This document shows, piece by piece, positions 8,592 through 16,227 of a DNA stretch of 64,000 nucleotides (position 1 is its first letter; the number at the start of each line of letters is the position of its first letter). Position numbers and translations under genes: made by a program. The notes below the pieces were generated by a model, which was given only the letters and a program-made list of their open reading frames with translations, had not been told where the DNA came from and did not search any database. The DNA lies in assembly GCF_039503195.1 (NCBI RefSeq), contig NZ_JBCJKP010000001.1, positions 10,354,001 through 10,418,000 of the forward strand. Direction: 5' to 3'. This stretch comes from Streptomyces mirabilis (GTDB lineage Bacteria > Actinomycetota > Actinomycetes > Streptomycetales > Streptomycetaceae).

Positions 8592-10319
8592 TCAGTCCGC
8601 CCGGTCTTTGCGCAGGAACCGGCGCAGCCGTCGCAGCGGCCAGGTGTTGATCACATCGTCCGGGGTGATCCATCCGCGTTGTGCCGTGCCGATGCCGTAG
8701 CGGAGGTAGGCGAGCTGGGGGATGGAGTGGGCGTCGGTGTCGATGGCGAACTTCGCCCCGTGACTCCTGGCCCGGAGGATGTCCTCGTCGCCCAGGTCGA
8801 GGCGGTCTGGTTGGGCGTTGATCTCCAGTGCTGTGCCGGTGCGGGCGCAGGCGGCGAAGACCTCGTCGAGGTCGGCGTCGATGCCTGGCCGTTTGCCGAT
8901 CAGGCGGGTGGTGGGGTGTCCGATGACGTGGATGTGGGGGTTCTCGCAGGCGCGTACGAGCCGCCGGGTCATCGCCTCCCGGCCGAGGTTGAAGTGAGAG
9001 TGCACCGAGGCCACGCAGATGTCGAAGCCCTGGAGGAAGTCGTCGGGCCAGTCCACCTCCCCGTCGGGGCCGATGTTGAGCTCGGTGCCGTGCAGCAGCC
9101 GCATCCCGTGGTGCCTGCCGTCCAGTGCGCGTACGCGCTCGCGCTGGGCGAGGACCTTCTCGTCGGTCATGCGCTGCATGTACAGGTTCGGTGCATGGTC
9201 GGTGACCGCGTAGTACGCGTAGCCCCGCTCGGCGGCCGCTGCCATCATCTCCTCCAGCGGGGCGAGGCCGTCGGTGAGGTCGGTGTGGGTGTGCAGATCA
9301 CCACGGATGTCCTGCTCGGTCACCACCTCGGGCAGTTCGCCGCGCAGGCCGGCTTCGATCTCCCCTCGGTCCTCGCGCAGCGTGGGCGGGATCCAGGGCA
9401 GGCCGAGCCGGGCGTACACCTCGTCCTCGGAGCGGGAAGCGACCCGCTTCCCGCTCTCGGTGTCGAACAGGCCGTACTCGGAGAGCTTCAGCCCCAGGTG
9501 GACGGCGATCGTGCGGGTGCGGATGTTGTGCGCCTTGGAGCCGGTGAAGTACTGCATTCCGGCGCCCCACGCGTCCGGTCGCACCACGCGCAGGTCGACC
9601 TGTACGCCCGTGACGGTACGGATCGAGGTCTTCTTCTCGCCGTGCGCGATGACCTCGGCGGTGGAGGGCAGTTCGGTGAGGGCCTCCATGAACGGGGCCG
9701 ACCGGTCGGAGGCGACGAGGATGTCGATGTCGCCGATGGTTTCCTTCATGCGGCGCAGCGAACCGGCGTATGCACACTGTGCACAGCCCGTGATCCGGGA
9801 GAGTTCCGTGACGATGTCCTCGGCGGCCTCCATGGCGGTGCTCAGCAGGATCCGCCCTCCCGCCTGCTGCATCAGGGCGATGCCGTGCAGGATGTTCTCC
9901 TCGGTCTTCTCTCCGAAGCCCTTCAGGTCGCGCAGCTTCTCCGCCTTGATGGCGTCGGCCAGTTCGCTCACCGAGGAGATGCGCAGATCCTCGTAGAGCT
10001 CCATCGCCTTCTTGGGGCCGAGGGTGGGGATGGTGATGAGTTGCCGTACCCCTGCCGGAATCCTGGCCCGCCTCTCCTCGACCACCGTGACCTTGCCGGT
10101 GCGGAAGTACTCGATGACCTTCTCGGCGATCGACTTGCCCACGCCCGGGATCTCTTTCAGACCCGCGGCGTCCAGGTGGGAGACGTCGGCGGGGTAGCCG
10201 CCGATGGCGCGGGCCGCCTTTTCGTAGGCGCGCGCCTTGAACGCGTCGCCTCCGGTGATGGCGATGAGGTCCGCATACTCCTGCAGGAGTGCCTCGACCT
10301 CCTCGTTGGGCCGCACCAC
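8592..10319 (-). CDS. polX: DNA polymerase X family / PHP-domain protein (PolX)
   Basis: 575 residues, normal for bacterial PolX. Order: a helix-hairpin-helix polymerase-beta N-terminal domain with IPGVGKSIAEKV and IPTLGPKKA; a nucleotidyltransferase palm with GSLRRMKETIGDIDILV, carrying two of the catalytic carboxylates; and a C-terminal PHP phosphoesterase domain from about 335 with DLHTHTDLTDG, HGTELNI, HSHF and DTDAH metal-binding motifs. The family does gap-filling DNA synthesis and has 3'-5' exonuclease or AP-endonuclease activity in base-excision repair. The start GTG at 10319 is the first in frame. It is convergent with the USP gene. Codon usage and motifs are intact. Confidence 0.93.
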   Translation of the reverse strand: MVRPNEEVEALLQEYADLIAITGGDAFKARAYEKAARAIGGYPADVSHLDAAGLKEIPGVGKSIAEKVIEYFRTGKVTVVEERRARIPAGVRQLITIPTLGPKKAMELYEDLRISSVSELADAIKAEKLRDLKGFGEKTEENILHGIALMQQAGGRILLSTAMEAAEDIVTELSRITGCAQCAYAGSLRRMKETIGDIDILVASDRSAPFMEALTELPSTAEVIAHGEKKTSIRTVTGVQVDLRVVRPDAWGAGMQYFTGSKAHNIRTRTIAVHLGLKLSEYGLFDTESGKRVASRSEDEVYARLGLPWIPPTLREDRGEIEAGLRGELPEVVTEQDIRGDLHTHTDLTDGLAPLEEMMAAAAERGYAYYAVTDHAPNLYMQRMTDEKVLAQRERVRALDGRHHGMRLLHGTELNIGPDGEVDWPDDFLQGFDICVASVHSHFNLGREAMTRRLVRACENPHIHVIGHPTTRLIGKRPGIDADLDEVFAACARTGTALEINAQPDRLDLGDEDILRARSHGAKFAIDTDAHSIPQLAYLRYGIGTAQRGWITPDDVINTWPLRRLRRFLRKDRAD

Positions 10320-10721
10320 GTCTCACAGTCTAGAAACCGACCTGTCCGACATGCCAGCGCGCGAAGCCATGCGCAGGAGGGTGTACCGGAAGTCAGCAGA
10401 AGCCGCGCAGCGAGAGATCCGAAGCGTGCGCGTGATCAACGATGGCGTGGTGCGCACACCGCGTATCACCCCCTGAGCGGCCGGGGCGCGGCCCGTGACC
10501 CGGCCGGGTCGTCCCTCGCGGGGGAGTTTTCCCAGGAGGTTTGATCCAGCACCGCGCCGCGCACGTCGTGGGTGTATCCGCGACACGCTTCGCAGGACTC
10601 CGAACGGCTGCGGGCGGCGACCGGCGACCCTGGACCGGTTGAGCCAGTTCTGCGGCTCCCGCACCAACCGTGAGCCCGACGGCACACCCACCCTCCGGCC
10701 ATCGCACGGAAGACAGCGGAG
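10320..10721. other. Region between polX and the PCMT relic
   Basis: It should contain the polX promoter. No product is recognised in any frame; several long frames are artefacts of high GC. Confidence 0.35.
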
Positions 10722-10975
10722 ATGACCGAGGCCGCCCATCCGACCGAAGATCTCGTACGGGCCGTTCGAGCGGCGGGCATCAGAGACGAGCGCCTGCTCC
10801 AGACCACCATCGAGATGCGGCCGGAGAGCGGCCGGCAGGCACGGTCCAACCTCGCCCGACAGGGCATTCGCGATGTCGAGCTGCGCATCGGGGACGGCAG
10901 TGGCGGCGTTCCGGACCATGCTCCGTACGACGCGGTCATCGTGTCCAGCCTGAGTACGGAACACGGCGCCCGGGC
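10722..10975 (+). pseudogene. Protein-L-isoaspartate O-methyltransferase (PCMT) relic
   Basis: A plausible start (ATG 10722 after GCGGAG) begins LVRAVRAAGIRDERLLQT, then jumps to RPESGRQARSNLARQGIRDV, GDGSGGVPDHAPYDAVIVSS and then loses similarity near 10970. The order matches the N-terminus and the SAM-domain middle of PCMT (motifs ending in HAPYDAIIV), but the SAM glycine motif between them and the whole C-terminal domain are missing. PCMT repairs isoaspartyl residues in ageing proteins, which fits a dormancy island. Confidence 0.65.
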
Positions 10976-11275
10976 TGAAGGGTGTCCCCGGTCCGCGATC
11001 CGTGCCGGGGCGAGCGTGATGTTGTCGGGTTCGCCGGCCGCGACGGCGGCCTTCAGTAGGGGGAAAGTGATCTGCTCCGCTTCCCGCTGCCGGTCCGCCA
11101 GCTCCGTCGCGGAGGGGTTTCCCGACATCATCGGCCGGACCGACCGGTGATGTCGAGGACCGTTCGGCCCCTGTCGTCGCGTACGCCGCGCGCGCATGAT
11201 GACCTTACGACCCGGCCGCGCCCAGGCACGGCGCTCCAGATTGGGCCGCGAGGAGGAATCTGGGAGGTGGTCGCC
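10976..11275. other. Region downstream of the PCMT relic
   Basis: A minus-strand reading (SGNPSATELADRQREAEQ followed by LKAAVAAGEPDNITL, about 11010-11130) has protein-like composition but is not identified. The segment includes the box at 11157-11170 and the leader of the next ORF. Confidence 0.3.
11157..11170. promoter_or_regulatory. Candidate DosR/OsdR-like box
   Basis: GGACCGTTCGGCCC is an imperfect palindrome (one mismatch to GGGCC-N4-GGCCC) 105 bp upstream of the GTG at 11276. It shares the core CCGTTCGGCCC with the box at 28267-28280. Confidence 0.45.
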
Positions 11276-11566
11276 GTGAGCACGGCTCCCTGGCGCCAGT
11301 CACGCGGGCGCTCGATATCCGTTCTGGACCTGCCGTGCGCGGAGCGCACCGTCGGCGTGGAAGCAGCCCTGAAGCTGCCGAATGTGATGGTGCTAGTGGT
11401 CGAGGACACCTGCGCCCAGATCGCGCACGAAGACTGGCAGCACCGTGAACCAACACGCTGGCACCTGCAAGCTCACCGTTGCTGGCGTTCCGAGGGTCGG
11501 CTCCTTCGAGCCAAGAAGACTCGTTTGAAGGAGCTGGCAACGCAGTGCCTGGACGCCCCGGACTGA
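11276..11566 (+). CDS. Conserved-looking hypothetical protein, 96 residues
   Basis: The GTG start is preceded by a good RBS (GGGAGGTGG, 5 nt). The product starts STAPWRQSRGRSISVLDLP and contains KLPNVMVLVVEDTCAQIAHE, with a basic C-terminal half rich in Arg, Trp and Lys that looks like an amphipathic helix. Third-position GC is fairly high but lower near the 3' end, where several codons such as CGT, CTT and CGA are atypical. No family recognised. A candidate DosR-like box lies 105 bp upstream, which suggests it is an island regulon member. Confidence 0.5.
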   Translation: MSTAPWRQSRGRSISVLDLPCAERTVGVEAALKLPNVMVLVVEDTCAQIAHEDWQHREPTRWHLQAHRCWRSEGRLLRAKKTRLKELATQCLDAPD

Positions 11567-12035
11567 GCACCCTCCGAGAAGCGGTAGCGCATTGCGGCCC
11601 GTCCACAAGCCGTAGTTGAGGGATAGGGCCCTCCCGGGCGCGGCGCGCATCCTGCGTTGCGCCCGGGAAGGGGGTTCACCAGAGTCAGTGCGCTGGGGCC
11701 GCGCCAACTCCTCGTTGAGCATTGGGTGGTGGAGTGCAGCGAGGGCACCGGCCTCTTCGCGCACCTGGCGACGACTGTCGACGACGCCCAGGAATCCCAG
11801 TAGTGGTCCCGGCAACGGCGACGAGACCGTGCCCCGAGCACGAGGCTTCTGGAAAGTGGCGCCGCCCTGCCGGCCCTGATCGCCTCGGCGTCGCCGCACG
11901 TCGGCCGCCGGAGCATGCCCTCCCACAGCATCCGTGCCGTGCCGGTGCAAGTCGCAGACCGGGCAGCCGCCGCTCATGATGGAGAGCGAGAGAGTCACAC
12001 GGCTTTTCGAGTCCACGTCCGCGGAGGTGAGCCTC
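11567..12035. other. Gap between the hypothetical gene and hsp20
   Basis: No gene supported. A short plus-strand frame around 11705-11800 (LLVEHWVVECSEGTGLFAHL) looks protein-like but ends at TAG near 11803 and is not recognised. The 3' part must hold the hsp20 promoter. Confidence 0.35.
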
Positions 12036-12494
12036 ATGACTCTGCCCGCACGACACCGGCACGGCAGCATGCTGGAGCGGGCCTACCCGCCGATAGCCGC
12101 CGAGTTCGACGAATTCTTCGAGCGGATGAACCGGTTCCTGGAGTCCGCCGCACCGTCCTGGACGGAGCCCATGGCCTGGGCGCCGTTGGCCGACCTGAGC
12201 GAGACCGACGAGGCCTACAAGATCGAGTGCGAACTGCCCGGCATCAAGCGCGAGGACATCAACGTCGAGGTCAGCGGTCGGGAACTGCACATCACCGGGG
12301 AGCTGAAGGAACGCGAACGGGAAGGCGTCCTGCGCCGCGCCATGCGCCGCACCGGGCGATTCGAGTACCGGGCGCTGCTGCCCACCGATGTGAAGGCCGA
12401 GGACGTGCACGCCACCCTTGCCGACGGCATCCTCACCGTCGCTGTCCCCAAAGCTCAGGCGGCCAAGCCCCATCACATCGAGATTGAGAGCTGA
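12036..12494 (+). CDS. Hsp20 small heat-shock protein
   Basis: 152 residues. I chose the ATG at 12036 because GGAGGTGAG lies 4 nt upstream; the frame is open further 5'. The alpha-crystallin domain spans about 45-140: PLADLSETDEAYKIECELPG, INVEVSGRELHITGE and the final ADGILTVAVPK (GILxxxxPK motif). A C-terminal I-x-I motif (IEI) mediates oligomerisation. The protein is an ATP-independent holdase in the cytoplasm. In M. tuberculosis the equivalent (Acr/HspX) is the most strongly DosR-induced gene. A broken paralogue lies at 19885-20130. Confidence 0.93.
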   Translation: MTLPARHRHGSMLERAYPPIAAEFDEFFERMNRFLESAAPSWTEPMAWAPLADLSETDEAYKIECELPGIKREDINVEVSGRELHITGELKEREREGVLRRAMRRTGRFEYRALLPTDVKAEDVHATLADGILTVAVPKAQAAKPHHIEIES

Positions 12495-12599
12495 ATCGCC
12501 GCCCCTGAGAACTCCTAACAAAGTGAGAGGTTCCTCGACTCCTGCTGCCACGGCGCGTGCCGCGTCTGCAGCCGGCACCGCGCTCACCGTGAGATGTCC

Positions 12600-12726
12600 G
12601 CCCGGCCCGGGAGCTGGTCGAGGCGGGGGACGCGGTGCGTCCCGCCTCTTGGCGCAGCGTGATCGAGGAGGCACCGGAGGCGTACAAGGACGTCGACGCC
12701 GTTGCGGGGGCGCGGCTGAGAGGAAC
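12600..12726 (+). pseudogene. RtcB RNA-ligase C-terminal relic
   Basis: The frame VRPASWRSVIEEAPEAYKDV DAVAGA resembles the penultimate segment of RtcB (usual form: VRAASRGTLAEEMPEAYKDVDRVVE), including the EEAPEAYKDVD block. The preceding catalytic domain and the last HRVARL-PxxxKG tail are absent. RtcB ligates 3'-phosphate/2',3'-cyclic phosphate RNA ends and repairs RNA. The fragment lies directly before the next gene. Confidence 0.55.
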
Positions 12727-12729
12727 GGC

Positions 12730-13497
12730 ATGCTTGACAGAGTTCAGGACGTGCCCTCCGGGGTGGACGCTGTGAAGGCGATCGGCACAGTGTCGAAGGG
12801 CGACTACGAAGCGGTGATCGAACCGCTCGTCGACAACGCACGCAGGGAAGGCCGCCGGATCCGGCTTCTGTACGAGTTCGGCCCGGAATTCGGGTCGTTC
12901 ACCCCGGCGGCCGGCTGGGAGGACTTCAAGGTGGGGATCGGCGCCATGCGCCTGTTCGAAGGGTGCGCCGTCGTTAGCGACATCGGCTGGATCCGGCAGT
13001 CGACCCGGCTCGCGAGCTTCCTGATGCCCTGTCCGGTACGCGTCTTCGGCGGCCAGGATCGCGCAGAGGCCCTGCGCTGGCTCATCTCACTGCCCGAAGG
13101 CCCCGGCGTCTCCCACCAGCTCCTGCCCGAGTCCAAGATTCTCGTGGTCGAGGTCGAACAGCCCTTGCGTGAACAGGACTTCGACGCGCTGGCGCAAACA
13201 GCCGACAGCTGGCTCGAAACCCATGACGAACTGGCCGGTGTCGTGGTACACGCTCGTACCTTTCCGGGATGGGAGAACATCGGAAGCCTGCTCCGGCATG
13301 TGCGTTTCGTCCGTGACCATCATCGCAAGGTCAGGAGGATCGCGTTGGCGGCCGACAGCAAGCTCGCGGGCCTCGTGCCTCACTTCGCGAACCACTTCAC
13401 CCAAGCCGAGGTACGGCAGTTCGGCTACGGAGAACTCGACGTCGCCGTCGCCTGGGCCTCGAGTCCGCCCGACCGTAACCCCGCGGGCGAGGGTTGA
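12730..13497 (+). CDS. Tandem SpoIIAA-like (DUF3478/STAS-like) protein
   Basis: 255 residues. GAGAGGAAC sits just 5' of ATG 12730, fixing the start. Two SpoIIAA-like domains (CRAL-TRIO-like fold, PF11964 type) appear in tandem: domain 1 (about 5-125) has AIGTVSKGDYEAVIEPLV, IRLLYEFGPEF and KVGIGAMRLFEGCAVVSD; domain 2 (about 135-245) has ILVVEVEQPLREQDFDAL, AGVVVHARTFPGWENIGS and VRRIALAADSKLAGL. Single-domain members are the common form. The function is unknown; the fold suggests lipid or protein partner binding. It follows hsp20 in a likely stress operon. Confidence 0.85.
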   Translation: MLDRVQDVPSGVDAVKAIGTVSKGDYEAVIEPLVDNARREGRRIRLLYEFGPEFGSFTPAAGWEDFKVGIGAMRLFEGCAVVSDIGWIRQSTRLASFLMPCPVRVFGGQDRAEALRWLISLPEGPGVSHQLLPESKILVVEVEQPLREQDFDALAQTADSWLETHDELAGVVVHARTFPGWENIGSLLRHVRFVRDHHRKVRRIALAADSKLAGLVPHFANHFTQAEVRQFGYGELDVAVAWASSPPDRNPAGEG

Positions 13498-13714
13498 GGT
13501 GACAGCCGTCCTCTGCCCAGGCGCTACGTTCAAGGGTCGTGTCGAGCCGTAAGGATTCCGCAACCCGGCGTTCTTGAGCGCAGGGGAAGACGATCGCGGT
13601 GGGCGGCTGGCATCCGCTTCGAACTCATCCGTGCCAGGCGGTCGACGGCCTCGATGGCGTGTGCACTGTCCTCGCGCCCTTCGTCGTACTCGGTGCCTGT
13701 ATCGCTCCGCATGA
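13498..13714. other. Gap without recognisable gene
   Basis: No product seen on either strand. It leads into the GH65 relic. Confidence 0.35.
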
Positions 13715-13880
13715 TTGGCAGGGGCTACTTGGCTACGCGGGCGTGGTGCCCGAGAGCCTCGGGCGGGCCTGGTGCACTGCCCAGCAACCCCAGCGCCCGA
13801 AGTGCTGCCACCGCCAGGAGTCGACCGGGGCAGGGCGGCCGATGGTGTGCGAGGGCCTGGCCGGAGCGCGGAGGCGCTGC
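13715..13880 (+). pseudogene. GH65-family glycosidase/phosphorylase N-terminal relic
   Basis: Pieces in three frames line up with residues 24-75 of the intact GH65 gene at 36610: GYLATR (cf. GYFATRG), RAGLVHCP (identical to the intact gene), CCHRQESTGAGRPMVCEGL (cf. CYNRLESTVAGRQVVNEDL). At least two frameshifts separate them. The DNA around GGCCTGGTGCACTGCCC is identical in both loci. The remaining 750 residues are absent. Confidence 0.6.
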
Positions 13881-14102
13881 GTGAAGGGCGCGCCGGTTTC
13901 CGCGCCCTGGCCACGGACGCTGGACAGGCCTGCGGCCTGTCGGACGCGTCCGAGCGGCCATGCGGCGCAGGCTCTGACACGCCGTGGGTACCGTTCCGCG
14001 GCATGCGGACGGGAGGCGATGTATCCACACTGGTCTTGAGGGGGGTGCCGGGCGGGCCGGACTCCACGGGTTCTTTCCGCGCGGACACAGAAGGAGAGTC
14101 CC

Positions 14103-14162
14103 ATGACCACCGCCCGAAAGATCATGCAGACCGGTGCGGCCCCCTGGCCGACCGATGGCTGA
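14103..14162 (+). pseudogene. Start of an Hrp1-like CBS protein (19 codons left)
   Basis: After a strong RBS (GAAGGAGAG, 5 nt) the ATG at 14103 opens MTTARKIMQTGAAPWP and then hits TGA at 14160-14162. The first eleven residues mirror MTTARDIMHTGA of the intact Hrp1-like gene at 24715. A deletion has removed the rest. The translation signals survive, so a 19-residue peptide could still be made. Confidence 0.6.
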
Positions 14163-14236
14163 GACGCCTGCGCGGCACGTCCGATGGCCATGGTCACCCC
14201 ACCGCAACACCGACGTCCGTCTACCCGGGAGAGGAA

Positions 14237-15079
14237 ATGACTGGTCCGATCGTGGTCGGAGTCGATGGCTCCGGGCGAAGTCTGCGAGCTCTGGTGTGGG
14301 CCGCCCACGAGGCGACTCTGCGCCAGTGCCCCTTGCGCATCATCCATGTCCTGCCCCTGTTCCACTCCTACGCGACCACCGAGGAGGGGCGCGCCCAGGA
14401 GGCACGGCAATGGGACCACGGCGTCGTGGACGAGGCCACCGCCATCGTGCAGGAAGCCCATCCGGACCTGGAGGTCACATCCGCTCTCCCCTCGGGCACC
14501 CCGGCAGCGGTGCTGTTGGCCGAAGCCGAGCACGCCCACACGGTGGTCCTCGGGGCAAAAGGCATGGGCGGCTTCGGCAGTCTGTTGCTCGGCTCGGTCG
14601 CCTTGCAGGTGGTCGGTCACGCGGCCGGCCCGGTGGTCATCGTCAACCACGCCACCACTGGCCATGGCCGCATCGTCGTCGGCGCCGACGGGTCGGCGCA
14701 CTCCCGGGCCGCTCTGGCCTATGCCTTCGAGCAGGCGTCGCTGCGCGGTGCCCAGTTGCAGGCCGTGCACGCCTGGAGCCATCCAGGGCCCCACGCCTAT
14801 GTCAGTGTGGCCCAGGACGCCATGGCCAAGGAGCAGCGGCAGGCGTTGGAGGAGTGGCTGGATCCGCTGCGCGAGGAGTACCCCGACGTCGAGGTGGTGG
14901 AACAGCTGCCCGACGAGCCACCGGTGATCGCGCTGGCCCGCGCCTCGGACCGGGCCGACCTTCTGGTCGTCGGCTCTCGTGGACTCGGCGGCTTCCACGG
15001 TCTGGCGCTCGGCTCCGTCAGCCACCACCTCCTGCAGTTCTCCCAGTGCCCCCTGGCAGTCATTCGCCCACGGGCCTGA
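14237..15079 (+). CDS. Universal stress protein, two UspA domains
   Basis: 280 residues from ATG 14237 (GAGAGGAA upstream); the frame is open much further upstream but that part is non-coding. Domain 1 opens IVVGVDGSGRSLRALVWAAH and has the ATP loop GAKGMGGFGSLLLGSVAL; domain 2 opens IVVGADGSAHSRAALAYAFE with the loop GSRGLGGFHGLALGSVSHHL. Both nucleotide loops fit G-2x-G-9x-G(S), so two ATP sites are expected. It directly follows the truncated CBS start at 14103, so it was probably the second gene of a CBS-USP operon. Confidence 0.94.
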   Translation: MTGPIVVGVDGSGRSLRALVWAAHEATLRQCPLRIIHVLPLFHSYATTEEGRAQEARQWDHGVVDEATAIVQEAHPDLEVTSALPSGTPAAVLLAEAEHAHTVVLGAKGMGGFGSLLLGSVALQVVGHAAGPVVIVNHATTGHGRIVVGADGSAHSRAALAYAFEQASLRGAQLQAVHAWSHPGPHAYVSVAQDAMAKEQRQALEEWLDPLREEYPDVEVVEQLPDEPPVIALARASDRADLLVVGSRGLGGFHGLALGSVSHHLLQFSQCPLAVIRPRA

Positions 15080-15240
15080 GCATCGCTGACCACTGACCGC
15101 GTACGACGCCACGCCTTCCCCGAGCGGCTGCGCCGGCGGCTTCAACACGCTGGCGTCGCCGCGCCAGCCGCCACCATCACTGTATGAAATGACAGGTGCC
15201 GGTCGAGAGGCCGCAGGCGCGAGCGGGCAAGGAGAAGATC

Positions 15241-15660
15241 ATGCCCATTGACGGAGAGTGGTACAACGAGTTCGGTTCGCTCATGAACCTCGAGTCGGAC
15301 CCGGAGGGTACCGTCACCGGAAGGTACGTCACCGCCGTAGGACACACGCCGGGGGCGTACGTCCTCACTGGACGCCATGACGGGCCGACGAGCCCGGGAA
15401 ACGGCATCGCTGTCGGTTGGACGGTCGCCTGGCGCAACGAGCATGGCAACGTGGGCTCCGTCACGAGTTGGAGCGGCCAGTTCTTTGCCGACCCGGACCG
15501 TATCTTCACCACCTGGCTGCTGACCCGATCCGCCACGGCGGAGGCATGGGAGGCCACTGTGGTCGGGCAAGATGTGTTCACTCGGCAGAAGCGGACCAGC
15601 GAGGACGTCGAGCGCGCTCTTCACAGCGGCCGACCCGTCTCGCACCCGATGCCGACCTGA
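15241..15660 (+). CDS. Streptavidin/avidin-family protein without signal peptide
   Basis: 139 residues from ATG 15241 (AAGGAGAAG RBS). The whole chain is one avidin beta-barrel: GEWYNEFGS (cf. GTWYNQLGS of streptavidin), GRYVTAVG, YVLTGRHD, GWTVAWRNE, TSWSGQF, TTWLLT, and AWEATVVGQDVFT. The biotin contacts known from streptavidin are kept: the Asn and Ser of the first strand, Tyr43, Trp79, Ser88, Thr90, Trp92, Trp108, Trp120 and Asp128 equivalents; Ser45 is replaced by Thr and Asn49 by His. Streptavidin is secreted; this protein starts directly at strand 1 and has no signal peptide, so it should be cytoplasmic. The alternative GTG/ATG upstream (15196) adds only a basic, non-signal stretch. 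Confidence 0.9.
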   Translation: MPIDGEWYNEFGSLMNLESDPEGTVTGRYVTAVGHTPGAYVLTGRHDGPTSPGNGIAVGWTVAWRNEHGNVGSVTSWSGQFFADPDRIFTTWLLTRSATAEAWEATVVGQDVFTRQKRTSEDVERALHSGRPVSHPMPT

Positions 15661-15872
15661 AGGTCTACAGCCGCCTCACGGTTCTCCGGCGGTCGGGAGC
15701 CGACGGCCAGTTGCCGCTCGGCCGCTGCGAGGACGCGAAGCCCCTGGCGGGCGAATGCGTCCACCTGTCCGGCGATCGGACGGCGTCGCTGCCCGGTGAG
15801 CGGGCCGACCGTCCCGTCCTCCTCCCTGATAGTGGTGCACTGCGGCAGGAGCGCCTCGGGAGCTCCCTTGAC
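15661..15872 (-). pseudogene. P-type cation ATPase N-domain relic
   Basis: On the minus strand VKGAPEALLPQCTTI, DEDGTVGPL-like residues, and VDAFARQGLRVLAAAER follow the nucleotide-binding domain of P2-type ATPases (KGAPE motif and the GLRVLA box). It is fused in another frame to the USP start at 15873-15979. Phosphorylation (DKTGT) and hinge motifs are absent. Confidence 0.6.
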
Positions 15873-15979
15873 GTCGTGAGCTCGGCCTGAGCGACCGCCC
15901 ACCGCGGGGCCGCCTTCGATTGCTCCGACCCGTCGACCCCGACCACGATCCGTCCGGCGGATGCCGTCTCGCCGCTCAC
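15873..15979 (-). pseudogene. Universal stress protein N-terminal relic
   Basis: From a GTG at 15979 with a GGGAGGCGG leader the first 34 codons read ASAGRIVVGVDGSEQSKAAP RWAVAQAELT, the first strand and helix of a UspA domain. The sequence then joins the P-type ATPase relic. Confidence 0.6.
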
Positions 15980-16227
15980 CGCCCGCCTCCCGGTTCCTTC
16001 CGCCCCTGCCCCCGTTTCCCCGGCGCACGCCGATGAAGGCCGCTGCGGCCTTCACACTCACCCGTTTCGCCCCTCTCGTTCCTCCCACAGAGGCTCACAC
16101 GGGGCCAGAGGAGCGCACGGTGGGCACGACTGCGCGGACGGCTGACACCCATGGGAGTCCCTGAGGTGGGCGGCAAACGGCCGGGACAGCCGACCGTAGC
16201 GGCACGCGGGGCATAAGGTGATCAAGA
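15980..16227. other. Divergent intergenic region
   Basis: No gene. It would hold the promoters of the USP relic (minus) and the acyltransferase (plus). Confidence 0.35.

Noticed and set aside
8556..10544. Long plus-strand frame of 662 codons
   Set aside because: It lies antisense to PolX, whose minus-strand translation has all family motifs; the plus frame is a high-GC shadow.
13599..14039. 146-codon plus-strand ORF as a hypothetical gene
   Set aside because: It overlaps GH65 relic segments in several frames and contains CCHRQESTGAGRP, itself a decayed GH65 piece.
13715..14236. Upstream extension of the USP frame by 174 codons
   Set aside because: No RBS, and the segment contains GH65 and CBS relics in other frames; the ATG at 14237 has the RBS and the conserved USP start.
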